A stretch of DNA of 64,000 nucleotides from a virus. Below the pieces are notes generated by a model. That model was not told the origin of the DNA. It worked only from the letters and a program-made list of their open reading frames with translations, and searched no databases. Positions within the stretch are counted from its first letter, which is position 1. Each line of letters begins with the position of its first letter. The translations under genes were made by a program, and so were the position numbers. Below, one piece after another: positions 1 through 6,875 of this stretch. Location of the stretch: IMG/VR virus record IMGVR_UViG_3300032235_000437, positions 1 to 64,000 of that record. One strand, written 5' to 3'.

Positions 1-536
1 GAAAGAGATTCTTTGGGATTTACTACTAATTCCTTGATTTTAGTTGTGTTGGGTGAATACTTATGCAGAACTTTCCACAAACCCCAATCACGAATAGTAG
101 AATCGCTCTTCCAACTGTCAAGCAGCGTGGAGGAAGAATTCATCTTGTAACTACCACCGAGTGTATCATCTAGCTTAATATCGTTAGCTAAGCAATATTC
201 TAACTCTGGGTAGTTTGAGTAGGAACGGTCTCCGCCATTCCCGAAGGTAAGTTTACTACGAGGATAAAGATTTTGCACATCCTTCAACAAAGAAATAGCA
301 GTATTATCTGTATCGTCGAAACTTAATACTGAATCAACATAACGTATTGATTCTAATATTACTTTTCTAGAAGAAAAGTTTATAAAAGGCTGTCCTTTTT
401 TACGAGACAACCAGTTATCTGAATTTAGGCCGACTATTACGTGGTCATAATTTTCAAAAGCATCTTTAAACATAGCAATATGACCGTCATGTACGGGGTC
501 AAAACCGCCAGACAATATAACTATGTTATGATACAT
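1..536 (-). CDS. Cytidylyltransferase-like nucleotidyltransferase, 3' part cut by window edge
   Basis: The reading frame starts at 536 and runs off the left edge with 178 codons visible. Residues 10-19 read GGFDPVHDGH, the HIGH-type nucleotide-binding motif of the nucleotidyltransferase superfamily (glycerol-3-phosphate cytidylyltransferase, HldE C-terminal domain, PPAT). The likely activity is to activate a phosphorylated small molecule with CTP or ATP; the substrate cannot be read. About 50 residues beyond the usual 130-residue core are visible, so a second domain probably follows. The start overlaps the end of the upstream SWIM gene by 11 bases, suggesting translational coupling. Confidence 0.8.
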   Translation of the reverse strand, partial: MYHNIVILSGGFDPVHDGHIAMFKDAFENYDHVIVGLNSDNWLSRKKGQPFINFSSRKVILESIRYVDSVLSFDDTDNTAISLLKDVQNLYPRSKLTFGNGGDRSYSNYPELEYCLANDIKLDDTLGGSYKMNSSSTLLDSWKSDSTIRDWGLWKVLHKYSPNTTKIKELVVNPKESL

Positions 537-759
537 TTAGTGTACCAATATGCTTTGCAGCATCGTCAAAGACAAATCCTGCAGGCTCACCAAGAGCCTT
601 CCAAGAATCCATTATCTTAGTATGCTTGCAACCACGGCGACCAGCGGGGCAAGTGCACCCTCGTTTAGTAAAACGGTATAACGCAGTAGGAGCGTCTGAA
701 TCTTCAAATTTAGCGAGTTCATAGAAATAGTTACCCTTTCTCAAAAGATACTGTGCCAT
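526..759 (-). CDS. Small SWIM-type zinc finger protein
   Basis: A 77-residue protein with the SWIM signature CxCx(n)CxH as CTCPAGRRGCKH at residues 35-46. SWIM fingers chelate one zinc and are used for nucleic-acid or protein binding. The finger is nearly the whole protein, preceded by a short beta-rich stretch (YLLRKGNYFYEL). Similar stand-alone SWIM proteins are frequent in aquatic phages. GAGG lies upstream of the ATG. The function is unknown beyond probable nucleic-acid binding. Confidence 0.8.
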   Translation of the reverse strand: MAQYLLRKGNYFYELAKFEDSDAPTALYRFTKRGCTCPAGRRGCKHTKIMDSWKALGEPAGFVFDDAAKHIGTLNVS

Positions 760-793
760 TTATTCCTCTATGTGTATAAGTTAATATAACAAG

Positions 794-831
794 AAAAACA
801 GCATATAGCAAGAACTTTCTTGCATATGCTG
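794..831 (-). terminator. Rho-independent terminator after the SprT-like gene
   Basis: Long inverted repeat on the minus strand: CAGCATAT plus GCAAGAA pairs with TTCTTGC plus ATATGCTG around a 2-base loop with one bulged base, followed by five T. It lies about 30 bases beyond the stop at 860. Confidence 0.75.
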
Positions 832-859
832 GCGGTTTTTTGTCGTGTTTAGCGGAAAG

Positions 860-1384
860 CTACGCAACTTTATAGGTAGTAATACTAAGAGGTACTAATG
901 CACGATGGTACTCTGCCTTTAGAACTGATTGTTCTGGTAGTCTATCATTAATAAAGGTTTGTCTTAGCAACTTATAGTGCTGTTTAAATTTAGGGCCATG
1001 CGGCTTACAACGAGTATTAAATTTAGCATATTCAAAGTACTGAATAGCATGAGCTACTTCATGTGCTACAACTGCTTCTACTTTTAGTGCGGTATCTCTG
1101 GCATAGAATCCACCAATAGTTTTATCTTCATCATATGAAGGATACTCATAAAATCTATAAGCATATTTAGGATCATGATAAAGCATTGCAGTACCATACA
1201 TAGCAATATTAATACCAGGACCATTCTTGTAGATTCCGCCACGAGAGCTTCTTCTAGACCTATCCCAGTCAAGTTTAGTGTTTAGTCGAAACGTATCGTA
1301 CATATTCTTTTGTACAAAAGCCTCAAGCTTGAGCGCAAAACGCAAGGCAATGTTATTATACTGAATTTGTCGTTCACTTAGCAT
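860..1384 (-). CDS. SprT-like zinc metallopeptidase
   Basis: A 174-residue protein with the zinc peptidase motif HEVAH inside VVAHEVAHAIQYF, followed about 20 residues later by PHGPKFK, the third-ligand region of SprT-like proteases. Eukaryotic SPRTN clears DNA-protein crosslinks; the role of phage SprT-like proteins is not established. The start overlaps the stop of the next upstream gene by 7 bases and a terminator follows, so it ends its transcription unit. The assignment rests on the motif and on its distance to the downstream HG. Confidence 0.75.
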   Translation of the reverse strand: MLSERQIQYNNIALRFALKLEAFVQKNMYDTFRLNTKLDWDRSRRSSRGGIYKNGPGINIAMYGTAMLYHDPKYAYRFYEYPSYDEDKTIGGFYARDTALKVEAVVAHEVAHAIQYFEYAKFNTRCKPHGPKFKQHYKLLRQTFINDRLPEQSVLKAEYHRALVPLSITTYKVA

Positions 1385-1659
1385 CTACGTTTTCCCGTAC
1401 TTGGATCAGCAGCTTCTTCTTTAGATAGTACAACATAATTACCTTTGTTATACGCCTGCCCTACGATTAATGAGTCAGAACCGGAATACGCATTAGAACG
1501 TTTTGCGTACCCATTGCCTACTGTATCAGAGGTAGGAGGCATTGGACGTAGGTCTGCTCGTAGATCAGGAAGACTATACGGACTACGCTTAACTGCACGA
1601 CCTTTAACACCCATTTTCTTTAACCATTCTTCATGTTGCTGTAAAATTTGCTTTTTCAT
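1378..1659 (-). CDS. Conserved small phage protein, unknown function
   Basis: A 93-residue protein with a basic N-terminal helix (QHEEWLKKMGV) followed by a Pro/Ser/Gly-rich stretch and a C-terminal SKEEAADPSTGKRRC. The arrangement of an HEEWL segment, a PMPPTSDTVGN-like middle and a basic end resembles a small protein I associate with many marine phages, but I know no function for it. Its ATG overlaps the stop of the ATP-grasp gene by 4 bases. Confidence 0.7.
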   Translation of the reverse strand: MKKQILQQHEEWLKKMGVKGRAVKRSPYSLPDLRADLRPMPPTSDTVGNGYAKRSNAYSGSDSLIVGQAYNKGNYVVLSKEEAADPSTGKRRC

Positions 1660-2594
1660 ATTCTTAAGTTTATATAACCTGTTAAGGGTTGAACAAAACT
1701 ACCGTCTATCTCAGGGTTAAACAACGCAATAGCAATATTTCTAGCTTCTATAGTTTTATCTAAGCTATGATCGCAGAATAACGCAAGTCGTTGGCCTTTT
1801 ACGGGACTACCCATCTCTTCAACATTATTCTGATCTAGCTGAAAATATACTAAAGACTTGAATAAAAACTTAGCAAGAGTACTATTTATGCTAAACTGCT
1901 TATTGTGTTGTCCGAATAACGCTGATATATAGAACTCATCTGGTATACTATCAGTATATACCCAACGATTAGCATTATACAAGACATGAATAGCTTCAAG
2001 TAGTCCAGTATCTCCAAGACGATCTATATCGCCCATACGTAGATGTGCTTCGATTATGTAGTCGTCTAGTGTTTCCACATTCAAACAACCAGTATAATCT
2101 GGTATATTGTTATCAACCCATGATTGCAATTTATATAGCGTATTTTTATTAGTTGGTGCTAGCTTCCAGTAGTCAAATAATCCTAGCTGTAACTTTTCAC
2201 CTATAAAGCTCACATCAAATACTATTTTACCTTTTACTACAATTAGATCCGTAGAATAATGAGTACCAAATAGATACTTAGACCAAAAGTATCCTGCAAG
2301 ATTTTTATACTGAGAATATTGCTCTGCATTGTGGCATAGAATAGCTCCTACACCACCGCCATATAAGTTAGTTATAGGTTTTATGATTATCGGATAAGTA
2401 GTGGGGTCTGTACCTATTGGGCCAGCAGGTAAGTTTTGTGATAGTGCTACTTGTAACTTATTATAAACCCAGTTATGTTTTGGGTTAGTAGTCCAAGCAA
2501 CTTCGTCTGATGTGGGTATTACAGAACCCCAGTCCGATAGGTATTTGTAGTAATTAGGCATAGCTAATTTAGGATTGTAGTTTTTCCAAGGCAT
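1656..2594 (-). CDS. ATP-grasp-like phage protein
   Basis: A 312-residue protein. IIIKPITNLYGGG (about residues 69-81) resembles the ATP-grasp strand carrying the nucleotide-binding lysine and glycine-rich loop. STDLIVVKGKIVF and DDYIIEAHLRMGDID (about 183-197) resemble later ATP-grasp strands with the metal-binding acidic residues. ATP-grasp enzymes ligate a carboxylate to an amine or thiol through an acyl phosphate; the substrate is not readable. The last 90 residues match nothing I recognise. It is co-oriented with, and 4 bases into, the next gene. Confidence 0.6.
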   Translation of the reverse strand: MPWKNYNPKLAMPNYYKYLSDWGSVIPTSDEVAWTTNPKHNWVYNKLQVALSQNLPAGPIGTDPTTYPIIIKPITNLYGGGVGAILCHNAEQYSQYKNLAGYFWSKYLFGTHYSTDLIVVKGKIVFDVSFIGEKLQLGLFDYWKLAPTNKNTLYKLQSWVDNNIPDYTGCLNVETLDDYIIEAHLRMGDIDRLGDTGLLEAIHVLYNANRWVYTDSIPDEFYISALFGQHNKQFSINSTLAKFLFKSLVYFQLDQNNVEEMGSPVKGQRLALFCDHSLDKTIEARNIAIALFNPEIDGSFVQPLTGYINLRI

Positions 2595-2608
2595 TTATAC
2601 TCCATACT

Positions 2609-2636
2609 AAAAAAGGCACAGCATTATCGCTGTGCC
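2609..2636 (-). terminator. Rho-independent terminator
   Basis: GGCACAGC and GCTGTGCC form an 8-bp stem with a 6-base loop, followed on the minus strand by six T. It separates the 2643-2909 gene from the ATP-grasp gene. Confidence 0.8.
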
Positions 2637-2642
2637 CTCTCA

Positions 2643-2909
2643 TTAAGCCGAAAATCCCGGCTGTTTTGGGTCTTTCCACAGAGTTGTGGAAGGAACTTTG
2701 ATGAGACGTTTATTAGTCTCATTTTTATTAGGGTTCTCAATAGTAACCATAACCCGCTTACCTTTTTTGTGAGCGTGTAGCTGGTTTAGCACACGGTCTG
2801 CAGATGCTAGGTACTCAGAACGCATAGCGTTAACGATCTTTTTAGATACGTTAGAGTGAATACCAGCAGACTGTTTGCCGGAGCTTTTTGAAGATTTACC
2901 TTTAGCCAT
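2643..2909 (-). CDS. Small basic conserved phage protein
   Basis: An 88-residue lysine-rich protein. The first 20 residues are Lys/Ser/Gly-rich (MAKGKSSKSSGKQSAG), followed by a helix and a strand pair (KRVMVTIENP). The basic tail suggests nucleic-acid or virion association, but nothing identifies a function. It has its own promoter (2939-2967), an AGAGG ribosome binding site and a terminator just after the stop, so it is probably transcribed as a single gene. Confidence 0.7.
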   Translation of the reverse strand: MAKGKSSKSSGKQSAGIHSNVSKKIVNAMRSEYLASADRVLNQLHAHKKGKRVMVTIENPNKNETNKRLIKVPSTTLWKDPKQPGFSA

Positions 2910-2938
2910 TTTGTTTACCTCTTTAATTTCGATAATTA

Positions 2939-2967
2939 AATATAGCAGTATAAAAGCTAATAAGCAA
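2939..2967 (-). promoter_or_regulatory. Sigma-70-like promoter
   Basis: Minus strand TTGCTT (2967-2962), 17 bp, TATATT (2944-2939). It lies 30-58 bases upstream of the 2643-2909 gene and overlaps the end of the zinc ribbon gene region. Confidence 0.6.
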
Positions 2968-2970
2968 TCT

Positions 2971-3180
2971 TTATCTCATTGTAGTTTGTGCACTGTATGC
3001 AGATATTGTAACATTTTGATACAGATCTAAAAGTACTACTATAAAGTCTGAAGAATTATATAAATACCCACAGTTTCTACAATCTGTAGATTCTGTAGGT
3101 TCTAACTTTCCTTTATAGTACCAAACTTCTTCTTCGCTAGAACATCTAGGGCAAGAACTTCTAGCTCTTAGTACACTCAT
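2971..3180 (-). CDS. Zinc ribbon protein
   Basis: A 69-residue protein with two CxxC pairs, CPRC at residues 10-13 and CRNC at about 34-37, spaced as in zinc ribbons. These usually bind nucleic acid or mediate protein contacts. Its start abuts the stop of the SAP-like gene. No further function can be read. Confidence 0.65.
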   Translation of the reverse strand: MSVLRARSSCPRCSSEEEVWYYKGKLEPTESTDCRNCGYLYNSSDFIVVLLDLYQNVTISAYSAQTTMR

Positions 3181-3362
3181 TAGTGATACTTAAGCTCTTC
3201 TAGTATTTGCTCAATCAAAGTTGATTTGTTATGACGCTTATCTAGTTCTAGTCCTAAGGTACGAGCATAAGTCTCTAGCTGATCTTTGTCCATACGCAAT
3301 AGTTGTTCCTCTGTTAGTACAGTAGGAGCGCTGAGTAGTTTCTTAAGAAAATTAAATATCAT
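3180..3362 (-). CDS. SAP/Rho-N-like small DNA-binding protein
   Basis: A 60-residue protein. LETYARTLGLELDKRHNKST plus the following LIEQIL resembles the helix-extended-loop-helix of SAP/Rho-N domains, which bind DNA or RNA. A short hydrophobic N-terminus precedes it. The ATG overlaps the stop of the next gene by 4 bases, so it belongs to a tightly packed operon of basic proteins. Confidence 0.6.
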   Translation of the reverse strand: MIFNFLKKLLSAPTVLTEEQLLRMDKDQLETYARTLGLELDKRHNKSTLIEQILEELKYH

Positions 3363-3610
3363 GTTCTATGTGCCTTTACTTTGCTAGCTACGGCTTTAGG
3401 TTGTTTAACAAACTGTTTACCTTTTTTAGTGCCTTCGCGTTTTGCACGATTTGTAGCAGCTTTTTCCTCTGGTGACAGAGATTCCCAAGCTTTTTTAGGT
3501 AAATATCTGCCACGCTTAGCTCTAGGCTTATCTTGCTCACTAGCCTTAGAGTATTGCCACTCTTGTTCAGTCCACTTCTGTAAAGAACGCTGAGTTGGTT
3601 TAAGAGACAT
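3359..3610 (-). CDS. Basic conserved protein (probably DUF5872 family)
   Basis: An 83-residue protein with SLQKWTEQEW near the N-terminus, GRYLPKKAWESLSPEEKAAT in the middle and KGKQFVKQPKAVA at the C-terminus. From memory this order (KWT..W, RYLP.KA, TRAKR.G..KGKQ.VKQP) is shared by a small family in aquatic phages and giant algal viruses, probably Pfam DUF5872; a Pfam search would settle it. The protein is strongly basic. Function unknown. Confidence 0.7.
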   Translation of the reverse strand: MSLKPTQRSLQKWTEQEWQYSKASEQDKPRAKRGRYLPKKAWESLSPEEKAATNRAKREGTKKGKQFVKQPKAVASKVKAHRT

Positions 3611-3729
3611 TACTTTTTCTTCTTCTTAAGAATAGCTGCTTGAAGAGCCGGTGGAAGCTTTTTCTGCGACGCACTTAGAGCTTTTGATTCAGCTTTCTTA
3701 GAATCTTCTTTCATTGGTTTTTTAGCCAT
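3610..3729 (-). CDS. Very small lysine-rich protein (39 aa)
   Basis: ATG at 3729 with a strong ribosome binding site (AAAGGAG, 6 bases upstream) and a stop whose last base overlaps the next ATG (TAATG). The protein begins MAKKPMKEDSKKAES and ends AAILKKKKK. Similar small basic genes lie on both sides and it is translationally coupled to them. No homology is recognised. Confidence 0.65.
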   Translation of the reverse strand: MAKKPMKEDSKKAESKALSASQKKLPPALQAAILKKKKK

Positions 3730-3740
3730 GTTATACTCCT

Positions 3741-3869
3741 TTAAAGCTTTTTAGCTTTCTTTTTTCTAGTTACAAGCAGCTTTTGATTTTTCTCTACGAC
3801 TTGCATACCAGCTTGTTCTGTTTGCTTTTTTAAAGACTTATACTTTTCAGCAAGGGTAAGTTTTTTCAT
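3741..3869 (-). CDS. Very small basic protein (42 aa)
   Basis: ATG at 3869 overlaps the stop of the upstream gene (ATGA). The protein begins MKKLTLAEKYKSLKKQTEQAG and ends with a Lys/Arg cluster (TRKKKAKKL). It is a predicted amphipathic helix with a basic tail. It lies in the operon of small basic proteins. No function is known. Confidence 0.6.
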   Translation of the reverse strand: MKKLTLAEKYKSLKKQTEQAGMQVVEKNQKLLVTRKKKAKKL

Positions 3870-4042
3870 TTCTTATAACCGCCGCCAGCCTGCTTATATT
3901 TTACGGCTAGTAGTTGTGCTTTTCTAGCACTCCACTGACCTGGTGCTCCGCCTTTAGAACCGGCTTTTATTTGTTGAAAAATGCGTTTACGAAGAGTAGG
4001 CTTAGTATATACGCCTGCTTCGTTAACTCTAGATTCGGCCAT
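3866..4042 (-). CDS. Conserved small protein with GGAPGQWSARKAQ motif (58 aa)
   Basis: ATG at 4042 shares a base with the preceding stop (TAATG) and its own stop overlaps the next ATG. Residues 4-20 (SRVNEAGVYTKPTLRKR) and 31-45 (GGAPGQWSARKAQLL), followed by QAGGGYKK, match the pattern of a small family that I recognise from marine phages and algal viruses. Such conservation in very different viruses argues for a real role, perhaps in the virion or in DNA compaction, but none is established. Confidence 0.75.
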   Translation of the reverse strand: MAESRVNEAGVYTKPTLRKRIFQQIKAGSKGGAPGQWSARKAQLLAVKYKQAGGGYKK

Positions 4043-4263
4043 TATGGCATACGCTTACGTTGCGCACGTGCCTTAAACATTGCGGCTGCTGCAACTCGCT
4101 GACCTGCTTCTTCGCTGCCATACTGCTCAGCGGCTTTAGAGGCTACTTTTTCAAACATTTTACCTTTTTTACCGATATCTTCACCTGCAACAGCGCGTTT
4201 AGCTAAACTGGAACGTTCTTTCTTACTTAGCATTTTCATACCAGGCTTAGTTTCTTTTACCAT
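4042..4263 (-). CDS. Small basic conserved protein with EDIGKKGKMFEKVA motif
   Basis: A 73-residue protein. GEDIGKKGKMFEKVASKAAE and EEAGQRVAAAAMFK follow the pattern of a small family common in aquatic phages (DIGK.GK.F..VA..A...YGS.EAG.RVAAAAM). It is helical and basic. It is the first gene of the coupled run 4263-3180, behind an AAGGAGAATATC ribosome binding region and just after a terminator. Confidence 0.7.
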   Translation of the reverse strand: MVKETKPGMKMLSKKERSSLAKRAVAGEDIGKKGKMFEKVASKAAEQYGSEEAGQRVAAAAMFKARAQRKRMP

Positions 4264-4275
4264 TGATATTCTCCT

Positions 4276-4312
4276 TAAAACAAAATGAGAGTGTATTTAC
4301 TACACTCTCATT
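4276..4312 (-). terminator. Terminator after pstS
   Basis: A 12-bp stem AATGAGAGTGTA / TACACTCTCATT with a 5-base loop, then TTTTGTTTTA on the minus strand. It lies about 40 bases after the pstS stop. Confidence 0.8.
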
Positions 4313-4353
4313 ATACTATTTTAGTACGTTACGTCCAGTTTTATTTTAAAACT

Positions 4354-5313
4354 TTATGGTAGTGTGTTTACTAACTCTTGTGTAGCGGCTAGTTCTGGGT
4401 CAGGTACTAGTCCGTAGCTTGCTAGAGCGCCATCTGGTCCTGCCATATCGTCGCTAACAAAGAATTCAACGTATTCTTTAAGTCCAGGAATAGTACCAAT
4501 GTGAGCGTTCTTGACGTAGAAGTATAGAGGACGGCTAACAGGATAATCTCCGGCTGCAATGCTATCTACACTAGGAAATACACCATTAATAGTAGCTACT
4601 TCAAGCTTTGCTGTGTTATTCTGATAGAAACTAAGACCAAACACACCAATTGCTGTTGGATTTGCATCAAGACGAGAAAGAGTCTCAGTATAGTCACCAT
4701 CAATATCAACAGCTACGCCATCTGTACGAACTGAATGACAAGATTTCTTTTGATCATCATCTAGTTTTTCTACTCCAAGAACTGCTTTGCATCCTTCTTC
4801 CATTACTTTTACGTCAAATACTTCACGTGTTCCATGCTTAGTACCTGGAATAAATGCTAGAATCTCAGTCGCTGGTAGTGCAGGATCAACATCACTCCAT
4901 AGTTTTGCAGTACTATCAACGTGAAGTGCACTATATAGCTGAGCAGGAGTTAAGTCATCAATATTTAGTTGGTCAATGTTAGAAGCAAATACAATTCCGT
5001 CATAGCCGATTCTGACTTCAGTGATTGGGCCAATGCTAGTTTCACAAGCAGCCCACTCTTCTTCTTTCATTTTAGAAGAAGAGTTTGCAATATCAACTGT
5101 ATTCTCTCCAACGCCTTCACATAGTTTTTTGCGTCCAGCACCTGAACCGCCACCTTCTACTACAGGACTTGGAAACTCAAAGTTTTCTCCAAAAGCTTCA
5201 GCAACAATAGTTGCATAAGGTAGAACTGTGGAAGAACCAGTTACTTGTATTTGATCTCTAGCTTGTGCAGCAGAAGCAGCGCAGATAAGCGCGATAGCGT
5301 ATACTATTTTCAT
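4354..5313 (-). CDS. pstS: PstS phosphate-binding protein
   Basis: A 319-residue periplasmic phosphate-binding protein of the ABC importer PstSCAB. Residues 1-18 form a Sec signal peptide ending AAQA. ITVTGSSTV-type binding loop is present as QVTGSSTVLPYA (about residues 23-34), followed by EGGGSGAG and DIANSSSKM, which line the phosphate pocket in PstS proteins. Length fits the family. It is an auxiliary metabolic gene known from marine phages, where it can raise phosphate capture during infection. It has its own terminator and an upstream PHO box (5365-5383), so host PhoB control is likely. An AGGAG site precedes the ATG. Confidence 0.92.
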   Translation of the reverse strand: MKIVYAIALICAASAAQARDQIQVTGSSTVLPYATIVAEAFGENFEFPSPVVEGGGSGAGRKKLCEGVGENTVDIANSSSKMKEEEWAACETSIGPITEVRIGYDGIVFASNIDQLNIDDLTPAQLYSALHVDSTAKLWSDVDPALPATEILAFIPGTKHGTREVFDVKVMEEGCKAVLGVEKLDDDQKKSCHSVRTDGVAVDIDGDYTETLSRLDANPTAIGVFGLSFYQNNTAKLEVATINGVFPSVDSIAAGDYPVSRPLYFYVKNAHIGTIPGLKEYVEFFVSDDMAGPDGALASYGLVPDPELAATQELVNTLP

Positions 5314-5343
5314 ATAATCTCCTATTCACCATTCATGGTTTAT

Positions 5344-5383
5344 AGTATAACTATATAACATTTTTGTAACAGTTTTATGACAA
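5344..5383 (-). promoter_or_regulatory. PHO box and promoter of pstS
   Basis: Minus strand TTGTCATAAAACTGTTACA (5383-5365) matches the two 7-base direct repeats of the PHO box (CTGTCAT, 4-base spacer, CTGTCAT) at most positions. Possible -10 hexamers TATATA and TATACT follow 7 and 15 bases downstream, and no good -35 is present, as usual for PhoB-activated promoters. It sits only upstream of pstS. Confidence 0.75.
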
Positions 5384-5411
5384 TAAAAAAGCTGGGTTAT
5401 TCACCCAGCTT
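5384..5411 (-). terminator. Terminator of the UV endonuclease gene
   Basis: A 9-bp stem AAGCTGGGT / ACCCAGCTT with a 5-base loop, followed by T-rich sequence on the minus strand. The stop codon of the UV endonuclease gene lies at the stem-loop junction, so the hairpin forms from the last codons. Confidence 0.85.
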
Positions 5412-6476
5412 TTTTACTTTTACAATTTCCCCAGCATACTGCTCTTCTTGTTTGATAAACGAATAAAAGCTTTGCACTGCTACTTCTTTATTTTTTGCTT
5501 CAATATCAAAGTCTGCATATTCTAGCATAGGAACATGGTTAGCCATTAGCTCTTCATCCCAGAATACCTCGCTGTGAGCGTTTGGTTTCATCCAGTAATC
5601 TGTATTATCAGGGTGAAATGACTGAGACTTGTGAAATAGTGGGCGAATATCTTTCCAAGTTTTTACAGCTTCCTTAAAGAAATCTGACGTGTGCGTAATA
5701 TGTTCTACAGAGCGAACTTTACGATTTACAGTTTTCTCACCTAGCTTAACTTTTTCAGTCTCGGTCATACGATGGCAAGCATAGTGATGTGTGTCTAGCG
5801 TACAACGTGTAGGAATACGTTGTGCCAATTCGATAGTATGCTCAATATCATAGCCATTTGGCTTATCTTCATTTTCTACCGCTAGACATTGCTGAGCATA
5901 GTCTGATAGATGATGAAAATTAGTAGCAAACCGTTTGATACCGTCTTCGCGCTTGCCGCCATACAAACCTTGTAGGTGAATATTCATTACAAACTGCTTA
6001 GCTGGAATATTCATGAGTTTGCCATACAGCGCATGATATTCTAGATCTTTGATAGAATTTTCAACAACACCAGCATCATTAGAGCCTAGCACAGTAAACT
6101 GACCAGGATGAACACTTAGACGTACTTCATGTAGCTTAGCCTGCTCACCAGCACGTTCTAGAATATTTGAGATTGTACCCCAAATTTCTGCGTACCAGTC
6201 ACGAGTAAAGTCAAGAGTGTAGCAAGGAAACATCTCAGAAGAGATGCGAAAACTACGCAGATTGCGAGGTTGAGTAGGAAAATAAGTGCTTAGAATGTCT
6301 AGCAGCTTACGGCAGTTTTCAATAGCCTTAGCCTGTACTTTTTCTTTACCGCCTGCTTTTAGCGCGTATGTTTTAGTAGTTGTGCCAAAGTTATAGCGTT
6401 TTGCCAATTTGGCATCAAAAAACTGGCAACATTGAGAAATGCGCCAGTCTTGATTAGATGTGTTGTAGTATTCCAT
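5397..6476 (-). CDS. uvdE: UV damage endonuclease (UvdE/UvsE family)
   Basis: A 359-residue TIM-barrel endonuclease that nicks DNA 5' to UV photoproducts. Visible barrel motifs are LSVHPGQF (residues 120-127), MNIHLQG (164-170), LAVENED (198-204) and LDTHHYACH (227-235), carrying the His, Glu and Asp ligands of the metal cluster. Length and motif order fit bacterial UvsE. It has its own promoter (6498-6526) and terminator. In a surface-water phage it would repair virion or host DNA after sunlight. Confidence 0.9.
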   Translation of the reverse strand: MEYYNTSNQDWRISQCCQFFDAKLAKRYNFGTTTKTYALKAGGKEKVQAKAIENCRKLLDILSTYFPTQPRNLRSFRISSEMFPCYTLDFTRDWYAEIWGTISNILERAGEQAKLHEVRLSVHPGQFTVLGSNDAGVVENSIKDLEYHALYGKLMNIPAKQFVMNIHLQGLYGGKREDGIKRFATNFHHLSDYAQQCLAVENEDKPNGYDIEHTIELAQRIPTRCTLDTHHYACHRMTETEKVKLGEKTVNRKVRSVEHITHTSDFFKEAVKTWKDIRPLFHKSQSFHPDNTDYWMKPNAHSEVFWDEELMANHVPMLEYADFDIEAKNKEVAVQSFYSFIKQEEQYAGEIVKVKKLGE

Positions 6477-6497
6477 GTAAGCTCCATTATTTTATTT

Positions 6498-6526
6498 AAA
6501 ATAACAGATTAATAACATCATGTCAA
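6498..6526 (-). promoter_or_regulatory. Sigma-70 promoter of the UV endonuclease gene
   Basis: Minus strand TTGACA (6526-6521), 17 bp, TATTTT (6503-6498); the -35 is perfect. The start codon is about 22 bases downstream with GGAG between. Confidence 0.75.
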
Positions 6527-6849
6527 TATTGAACTGGCGATGACTTACTCATATAGGCAGTAGCGCCGAAATAAAATCCAATAATTGATGCCATAGCTAG
6601 ATAGAACATGCTGATCAGGTCACCTAGAGCAGCGACTTTTTCTGGAGAAATAATAGGTGTCAGTAGTAGAAATGTGACTAACAACATACTACCCATAGCA
6701 ATCCAGCTTATACGCTTTTGTGCATCAGCCTTTTCTTCCCGAAGTTCTAGCTCTAATAATTGAGTAGCGCGGTCTTTTTCTTCTTCAGACACTTCTCCGT
6801 CTTTATTAAAGTCGTAGTCTTTGAAATTAAACTTTTTTATCAAAATCAT
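6523..6849 (-). CDS. EF-hand membrane protein, holin-like size
   Basis: A 108-residue protein. Residues 13-24 (DFNKDGEVSEEE) form a complete EF-hand calcium loop. Two hydrophobic spans follow at about 46-67 and 78-100, the second ending GFYFGATAYM. The same architecture recurs in marine phages. The two spans and size would suit a holin or an inner-membrane sensor, but there is no endolysin next to it, so the lysis role is a guess. Confidence 0.7.
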   Translation of the reverse strand: MILIKKFNFKDYDFNKDGEVSEEEKDRATQLLELELREEKADAQKRISWIAMGSMLLVTFLLLTPIISPEKVAALGDLISMFYLAMASIIGFYFGATAYMSKSSPVQY

Positions 6850-6875
6850 GCTCTATAGCCTATGGCTTATCTTTC

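Noticed and set aside
6523-6849. Holin call for the EF-hand membrane protein
   Set aside because: Size fits but no endolysin or spanin is adjacent; kept as membrane protein only.
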